From assembly GCA_015178975.1 (NCBI GenBank), contig WHVD01000077.1:248001-312000 (forward strand): 64,000 nt of DNA, in the 5' to 3' direction. A program made the translations under genes and the position numbers. The notes below the pieces were generated by a model. That model was not told where the DNA came from and did not search any database. It saw nothing but the letters and a program-made list of their open reading frames with translations. Source of the stretch: Hysterangium stoloniferum (lineage: Eukaryota > Basidiomycota > Agaricomycetes > Hysterangiales > Hysterangiaceae). This document shows positions 57,028 through 64,000 of this stretch, in pieces; position 1 is the stretch's first letter, and every line of letters starts with the position of its first letter.

Positions 57028-59477
57028 AATTTAAATAGAACATTACCCTGAATAAAGGACTCAGCATTGGGAAGGATTTCAGCACATTTAATTATGACAG
57101 CATTCGGAATACTGTTGGATCCCCGGGGCTTTAAACAGTGTCAGTCTCTTGATAGTCGTATGGATTTTATGGTTTAGGGTTGGGAAAAACTCGAATGCAG
57201 GAGGGGGTATTTCATGTCTTCAGGGATGGCGCTTTTATTTTGGGGGTGTAAGGATGGTGGCTTACGACATGCCGATTATATTACACAGACGTGCGTAGTA
57301 CTATTTTAGATCAATCTTTTTACTTACCGTCATCATCGTATATACTCGCCGTTCTCGAGGAATACAGTTTGGTCCTATCAACGTCTGGACCAATGCCAAT
57401 GTAAGGCTGCATTAGACAGCAGCCTTTCAGGGAGGTTAGTAAGAATTTTGGAAAAATAACCGCATTATCCTTGTTCTCTGACGTGAGTGTTTATAAGGAG
57501 TTATGACTACAATTCCCACACATACTGTCCATAAAAGGCACCCGAGCGCAACAAGGGTATCGCTTCTGTGCATATAAGCCTCACATTTACAAACATATGA
57601 GACACATCTATATTCTTATCAATTGACTTTCGAAATTTGTGTTGTGCACTTTGCGTCACTCTGCTGTGTCTTCCGACTTTTGAACAGTGTTTAGATATAC
57701 TACTTATAAAGCCTATACTGTGTTCTTTACTGGAGGGAGTGTTCATTCCTTTTTGACATTTTTTTGCAAAAGTGCATTGGCACGAAGTCCGGCGCCGATA
57801 TCCTTCCCAAATTTGTACATGATCAGGCCCGGGAAGAGGATCCAGAGCCTATTAAAATAGTTCAACGATGTCTAAGGGTTGAATTCAACAGAGCCACTTG
57901 CCCGTTAGGAAGAATCCATAAAAGAAGGAGATCGGGAAGTGAATTGTGTCCAATGGAACACCAGGTACAGAAATACTCTTGTGCCCAGTAAAGAACAGTC
58001 TAAAAAAATACAGAATTTTCGTTTTCGATATACCATCGTGAACTGACCTTGCTAAAGGTCATTGTAACAGCTGCAAATCCAATCACAGGGGCTGAGGGCG
58101 ATCCAACAACATCCGCGAGGTAGACATAATAGACCTGACATGGCGACAAGTAGATATTAGAAAATGATATCACAGAAAACAGTTTGCGTACGTTCATGGC
58201 CGTCTCAATCAAGTTAAGCAAAGCTTTATAATACGGCATTCATTAAATAGAACGCTTCTATTGAACCAGAAAGCCTTACATTGAGCCGAAGTGAAACCTT
58301 CATTATTCTCCAAAGCTCGTACGCCATAAACCTGGTGGCATCAGGTTGATCAAATTGAACAAAGAAAGAGCACGTACATAATCTACTTCCTGGTACAACG
58401 CGTATGGCTTCCATATCCAATGAAGATCACCGCCTACCATCGAGCGCGGCCTGTTTGTCTGTAATTATAGAATATAATTTATAACATTCAAAAGATACCT
58501 CATAAGACAATAGCTACAACCGAACATTAGGACTATGATTAGTGTGAGACGAAACTTCCATGACATACCCTGCATCCCAAAGAATGACGGGGGTTGTCAA
58601 GATAAACCAAGCAGATATCAACTTGTATGCCAAAGTCATTTCTCTGGTTGAGTTACGTAGTATATGGGTATCAAGTTGAAGAACCAGATGATAACCCTCG
58701 TGAGAATTAGAGATTTATTTCACGTGTCTCTAGCTGATCGTAACGTATCCGACGGAAGCGGTTGGCATCTGATTTCCTTGGCTTTCGGCGCTAGTTATGA
58801 CTGATTGAGATTAGATCATGTATCAAATTGGCTCCAGGTTTCGATAGAGTACATAAAAAGCAATACCGGATAATTTTCTGTAATTGGATGTGCGATTTTC
58901 CCGTCCTGCCACCCCTTGATGTTTTCATTTTTTGACTTGGAAGAAAACCTCATTTGAAATCAATGCACCCATCTATCCAATGCATGTGTCATGTGAACGA
59001 TTGAACTTTCACCCCATATACAAATCGGACGTTGCTCCTAATGTCGGGTTTACTCCACAGCGCCTATGTGAGAATAGGGGGTGGGAGAAAGCCGAAGTCA
59101 TCAACAAGCCTACGTTTGGCTTTCAGAAGACGGACACACTGTGGCAGTCCCAAGTAAAGGCAATTTCTTCCGAACGACGAAGGTTTGGGAGCACGGAATA
59201 TATATATATAATCTTAATCTTTCAAACCATATATGCTTGACTACCATCTCATACGGCCTTGATAGGGTGCAGTATTTTTCCCTCGCTAGCGTATTTCGAG
59301 ATTCCATAAATAAGTCAGCGACACGAGTGGCCGTCTTGTCATTGGGTTCTAGCTTGTTCCCCACGGTGTAGCCTTCTGATAGCTAATGAAATATCCTGTC
59401 TAGAATATGGCACCCTGATCTTGTACCTGCTGCTTTTGCCTGGGAAGGGGTAGAGATTCCAGAACAAAAGGCATAAT
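57028..59477. other. No supportable gene
   Basis: Frames at 57764-57991 (plus), 58000-58239 and 58226-58420 (minus, with hydrophobic stretches) and 58932-59240 (plus) show no motif I can name. Confidence 0.4.
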
Positions 59478-62400
59478 ATGTATATAATTTTTCCAAAAAT
59501 TAAGAGTAACCAACTTCCGGACAGTCCGTTTTCTCGCCTGAGCTTTCACTGGATTACACAAATACTGTGGGTAGGATATACACGACCACTGAAGGCTGAA
59601 GGTACGCGAATTGGTCGCGCACCGCAAATGGAAGCTGACCGTACACTTTGGGTGTGGTGGGGTTTATGGTTGCCTGAGACGTCCCAAGCTTGGTCAATGG
59701 AAAACCATCTTGAAGAGCAGTTCTATTCAAGATACCAAGAAGGCTATAAACCTGCTCCCTGGCGAAAGCTGGTAAGTCACAAAGAAACCGGGAAAGACAC
59801 AGATGTAGAAGACTGGAGAGGGCCCAGCCTGAGGTTCACGACGATGGAGACGACCAGTCTGTGACCATGGATGCCTCTACATATGTGTCAAAAGCCGAGG
59901 ACAAAAAGCCTGCGCCTTCGAAGTCCACCAGCCGATTCCGCAGCCGATTTGGCGAAAATCTATATCTCAATTTTCAAAACCAGCTCAACCAAACTTTGCA
60001 AAATTTTTCTCCAATGCACTGCATAGTACATTTACGGTGTTTTGGGGCTTCTTATCTAGTTAGTGAGTAGCTGTGGACAATAAGGGTGGGACGGGGTAGA
60101 CTTAGTTAGTCGGAGATGCGATGACGACATAGACTCGGTACATCGACTCAATACTAATGATACATATGTAAGATTCGCGCACAGTCGAGAACTGATCGCT
60201 ATCTATATTTAAATAATGAATTAGTTTTACTTAAATGTTGACTCCTATTATTACTTAACCTGACTGAAAATCCAATTACCTCTGGTCATGTGCCGACTGT
60301 TCGAGGACATCGAGCGATGTCGTGTCATCCGTGGAGGCTTTTGTATGAGTACCAGTCCATTATATATACCATTTTTATTCATCCTATAATTCCCTCTACT
60401 TTGCTTTTTACAGAAGTCTAACATCAAGCGTTCGAAGGCCTTCTACCACCACCAACCTGCTGTTCGCCATTTGACCTCCACAACCTTTTCAATACCTCAA
60501 ACTAATGAGCTCAAGTGTGTTTATAGTACATATATATCACTAATTATATCTAAAATTAAATCTCCTAGATGTGTTCGTTTGTAGATGTATTTTACCCATC
60601 CGCCATTTCTAACTCCCACTCACTCGTACTCATCTTTTTTGGTGCGCCATCGTTATTTCTCACAGTAATATAGGTCATTAATGAAACTATAAAACTACTT
60701 ATCGTGTGAGTTGTGGGTATCAGCTAGCGCATATAGTTATCTTTCCCCCATGTTCGACCGGACTTCCTCCAACGGCGCCTCTTGTGAGTCGTACATACAT
60801 ACGTCTACATATCTGCACTATTGGTAACATATACTTAAACAACTATGTATGTAGATATTTCCATGCAGAGGAAAACAAGATGCGTTTCGCTATGCATTTT
60901 CCCGCGGTCGGCTTGGTAATTTTTTGCACCGTGGTAAGTCACCCGTTTATTAACAATTTATTGTAGACATCGATCTGTTTACCTTCGTGCACTACGATCC
61001 CCCTCCAATCAGTATCGGCGAGGGGTTGGGTGCAATTAACGGCTTCGTGATGGTCTGTTTAAATATCTGCCACTGATGTTGAAACGTAATTGTTGTAGAT
61101 TGAATGGGTGGCGGGAACAAGGTGATTATACAAAGTGATGATTGTTCATGATGTACATATATGCGCTTTTATTTATTTCTGTGCTTTTGTGGCGACCACG
61201 GGTGATAAGAGTAATATAGATATCGGCTGGGTTAAATTTTACGACATGAACAAACACAAATGAAGGTATTCACACTGTCACTAGCTGAACTATTTGGAGT
61301 GTGATATGGACCTAGCTAGCCGGACCTGGACTAGTCAACCCACCCAAGCACCAAAAAAACCAGCTGACTTCAAAATGCACTTTCAGTTTGAGCGGAGCAC
61401 ACTAATCCACATTCCGCCTACCCAGGGTTAATCAGGGGCTGATTGGTCTTTTCAAATAAGTAAAAAGAGGTCTTTATGGAAACCTGTTTAGTTCTCTCTG
61501 TATCCTATTTAATCAAAAGAGAATACAGATACTCTCCACACCACTTTACCACTTATAAATAAGGCTTTATTGACTTGGCTCACCGAAACGTTCATCTTTC
61601 ATAGAGTTGGTCCCGCTCCAGGTATCCTTCCCCCTCGAGGAATCGGTTATGGGGTTGGCCTTGCGATCGCACCTTTTGCAATGCAAGGTGCATAAATACC
61701 GAGAGGCTGACATGATAAATGGGCATATCCCCTGATATCTTCACAGAGATTTCCAGTTTAGCCACCAATCTCACGATGACTGACGGTATGGCTATTCGCG
61801 CCGGTGTAAGTTTCATACCCTCCCGTCATCAATATTGGGCCCACTATTCTTAAAGGTGATCTCACTCATATTCCGCAAGTCGCTCATTATATTTATCCAG
61901 TTTGTTGATGAATCCAATTCAGGTTCGTCAACGATAATTTGAAGATTATCGGCTATGTATCGTTTATGACATACGTACTTCGCAGATCGCTATCGGCATT
62001 GGTCTTCTCATTGGAAATGTAGCTACACTAGTTTCACGCTTTAAAAAAAGCACATTATTATTATTTATTATTATTATTCAAGCCTTGGAGCTTCTGTACT
62101 CGTCGGAACTGTCTACCTCGCCCTCGCCCACACCAGGGTGACTCATTTTTCTTGCTATTTATGGGTTCTAATCATCGGATTCCCCATTCAAGCCAAGTTT
62201 GTCGTTGCTCTATTCAAGCGGCGCAAAAAGGACGTGAAAATTACAGATCAACAAATTCGACTAACCATCGAGGTATCATCTTTCGTTGATATCTAGGAGC
62301 CTAAGTCATCTATTAAATTCTTTCAATAGGTTCTTCTGTTGGAAATGGTGATGAAACGCCCACCTCTCTAGGGGTGGTTCACCCTTCTCCTTCTCCAAAA

Positions 62401-64000
62401 TATTTGAAAATACATATTATGGACCATGCTCAGTGAGGCTGATGCATAATTTAACCCATGTACACCTAAACTATCACCAAACCTATCATGTCAGACTCCG
62501 ACTGCTCGCTTTACCCAAAAATCTAACAGGATAATGTTTTCGAGAGATAGACGGTACTACGAAGAAGCATTGTAACTGGTCCAGACTGCGAAGAAAAATT
62601 GGGCCTGTTAATACTTCCGCCGTCATGTGATCTCGTGGTAACTCCCAGGATTACAGTCGGGTTCACATTTATATCTGTTCCATAGCCGAAGATCGGTCGA
62701 CTTGACTCCGTATTACTTCTGCGCTCTATGCCTCGTACTCGGTTGCTGTTGTGCAGTTGTGTTTTTTATATTCATATTTTAACTTTTTTGTTCAAAATTA
62801 AAGAGACTCTAACGGGACTCGTAACCGTCAGGGCCTATCGGGAACAGGCACTTCAATATACTCCCTCACAAGCCCCTGAGCTAATTCATACACTAAGGAT
62901 CGATTTATCACTACCAGTGAGAAAACTTTGGATGTGGGGAATCGAGAATACTATGTGATCGGTACAAGTGTTATATACATGACTCTTCCTCTAATGCTTT
63001 CATTGACAGATGGTTGGGTGTACAATTGGACCGTCTGGGCAATATCCTCACTTTCGGAATTGCTTGGTTTGCTGTTGCGTTCCGTACTTCTGTCGAACCG
63101 TCAAATATTGGCGTGGTTTTATCTTATACTCTTATGAGTACATATCATACTTTAGATATAAAATTTGATATCGATTAACTCATTATTCCAACAGTTATAC
63201 AAGTATGCTATGGGTTTCATCCCTTTACTACAGAATGAGTCCTTATCCGATGTGATATGTGTAGCTCAAATTGTCACTCTCTTCGCACAGACAGAACAAA
63301 AGATGGATTTTGTAGAGCGTGTAATCGTATATACTGAACTTACATAAACCCGAAGGCGACCTTACCAGTAAAGATCCACCTCCTTCGCGTCCACCAGCCG
63401 GTGCTGTTGTCATCCGCAATGTGGATATTGCTTATCGGGGATGGTGTACAACTTGTGTTAAAGGATGTATTTGATATAAACCCGGTGAGAAGGTGGGTAT
63501 CGTCCGTCGGACCGGGACAGGTAAGTTCACTTGGTAATAACGACAGTCCAGATTTAACATTGATTTCCCTCACAGGGAAAAGTTCTTTGTTACAAATATT
63601 ATTTAGGTGAGGCGATTCAACACCGCATAGAATAACGTAAAATCTGAGATCAGACTTTAGAATCGTACCTTTAACTGGGCGCAGTATCCACTGACGGCGT
63701 TAATTGTCGTAAGATTGGCTTACAAGTTCTATGACACCAGTTGGCCGTTATACCGCAAGACTCTGTACTTTCGTGAGTGATTTATTGTATGCCATTTCTC
63801 TAACATGTTATTGAAATCGGGTATAATATCCCGGGGACATTGCGTGATAACCTGTTAGTGTTTGGGATGCACAACTGATCGTCATAAACCAATATTATTG
63901 TTCATCTAGTGACCTTCAAAGTCCCAAACCGATGCCGAATTGATCTTAGCATTAGGCAGAGCCCAGGTGCTTCCATAGGAGGTCGTTATAGATCCATGGC
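59478..64000 (+). pseudogene. ABC-C (MRP-type) transporter pseudogene, runs off the right edge
   Basis: Pieces of a full ABC-C exporter lie in order on the plus strand: N-terminal DSPFSRLSFHWITQILWVGY + TRPLKAE (59526-59610) and SQAWSMENHLEEQFYSR; transmembrane domain 1 RGIGYGVGLAIAPFAMQ, LIGNVATLV, then FPIQAKFVVALFKRRKKDVK + ITDQQIRLTIEV (to about 62270); transmembrane domain 2 KETLTGLVTVRAYREQ (62800-62850), TDRWLGVQLDRLGNILTFGI, EPSNIGVVLSYTL; linker QTEQKMDFVERVIVYTEL; second nucleotide-binding domain with AVVIRNVDIAYR, PGEKVGIV and Walker A RRTGTG-intron-KSSLLQ (63460-63600), then DGVNCRKIGLQVL-stop-HQLAVIP (about 63690-63760) and PGTLRDNL. The first nucleotide-binding domain is largely missing. 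Stops, shifts and a lost Walker A Gly show decay. Exon limits are approximate. Confidence 0.75.

Noticed and set aside
58000..58420. Two overlapping minus-strand hydrophobic frames as a membrane protein gene
   Set aside because: I could not join them with plausible splice sites or match a family, so they were not called.

Overview
The window looks like a mushroom-forming basidiomycete (Agaricomycete) chromosome. Host genes have many short introns of about 49-75 nt with GT..AG or occasional GC..AG ends. The protein families (GMC oxidoreductases, DUF6534-type 7TM proteins, ABC-C transporter) and the mobile elements (Ty1/copia, Ty3/gypsy chromovirus, Helitron, IS630/Tc1-like, Tad1-like LINE) fit that group. 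All assignments come from reading the translated sequence; no database search was possible.

Region 1 (1-37,200) is a nest of transposable elements with almost no intact host gene. It starts with a small inverted-repeat element (798-1036) and a remnant of an ISWI chromatin remodeller split by a 1-kb LTR miniature retroelement (2392-3391). A 252-bp-arm palindrome (4905-5418) and Tad1-like LINE ORF1 fragments follow. From 9.8 to 14.4 kb a minus-strand copia pol is broken by a solo gypsy LTR (11486-12285) and by a gypsy chromovirus. The chromovirus (13703 to about 22,800) carries an IS630-like DDE transposon between its protease and reverse transcriptase. From 23,229 to 32,309 a Tc1-like element with inverted repeats of about 200 bp contains a MITE-like copy of its own terminus, which contains a Helitron, which contains a solo gypsy LTR (25373-25916). 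From 32.9 to 36.4 kb there is a copia 5' end and two further solo LTR sites, one of them an LTR inside an LTR. Target-site duplications were found for seven LTR insertions, so much of the order of insertion can be read directly. Older layers have lost CpG and carry CGA-to-TGA-type stops; the youngest layers keep CpG.

Region 2 (37,200-54,316) is gene-bearing and CpG-normal. It holds a minus-strand GMC oxidoreductase (37202-39470), an intron-containing tRNA-Pro(TGG) (40585-40669), and two tandem copies of a gene pair: a DUF6534-type 7TM protein followed by a GMC oxidoreductase (42949-44386 with 45368-47692; 49816-51250 with 52000-54316). I reconstructed all five protein genes to full-length in-frame models. 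The three GMC genes share one 10-exon structure and the two 7TM genes share one 9-exon structure with a 13-nt micro-exon. The downstream GMC proteins have signal peptides; the minus-strand one does not. The 7TM + secreted oxidase pair is the best candidate for an undescribed functional module, although its function is unknown.

Region 3 (54,317-64,000) is decaying: a dispersed 90-bp repeat, a second large inverted repeat built from LINE RNase H sequence (55938-57027), and a degenerate ABC-C type transporter pseudogene running off the right edge.
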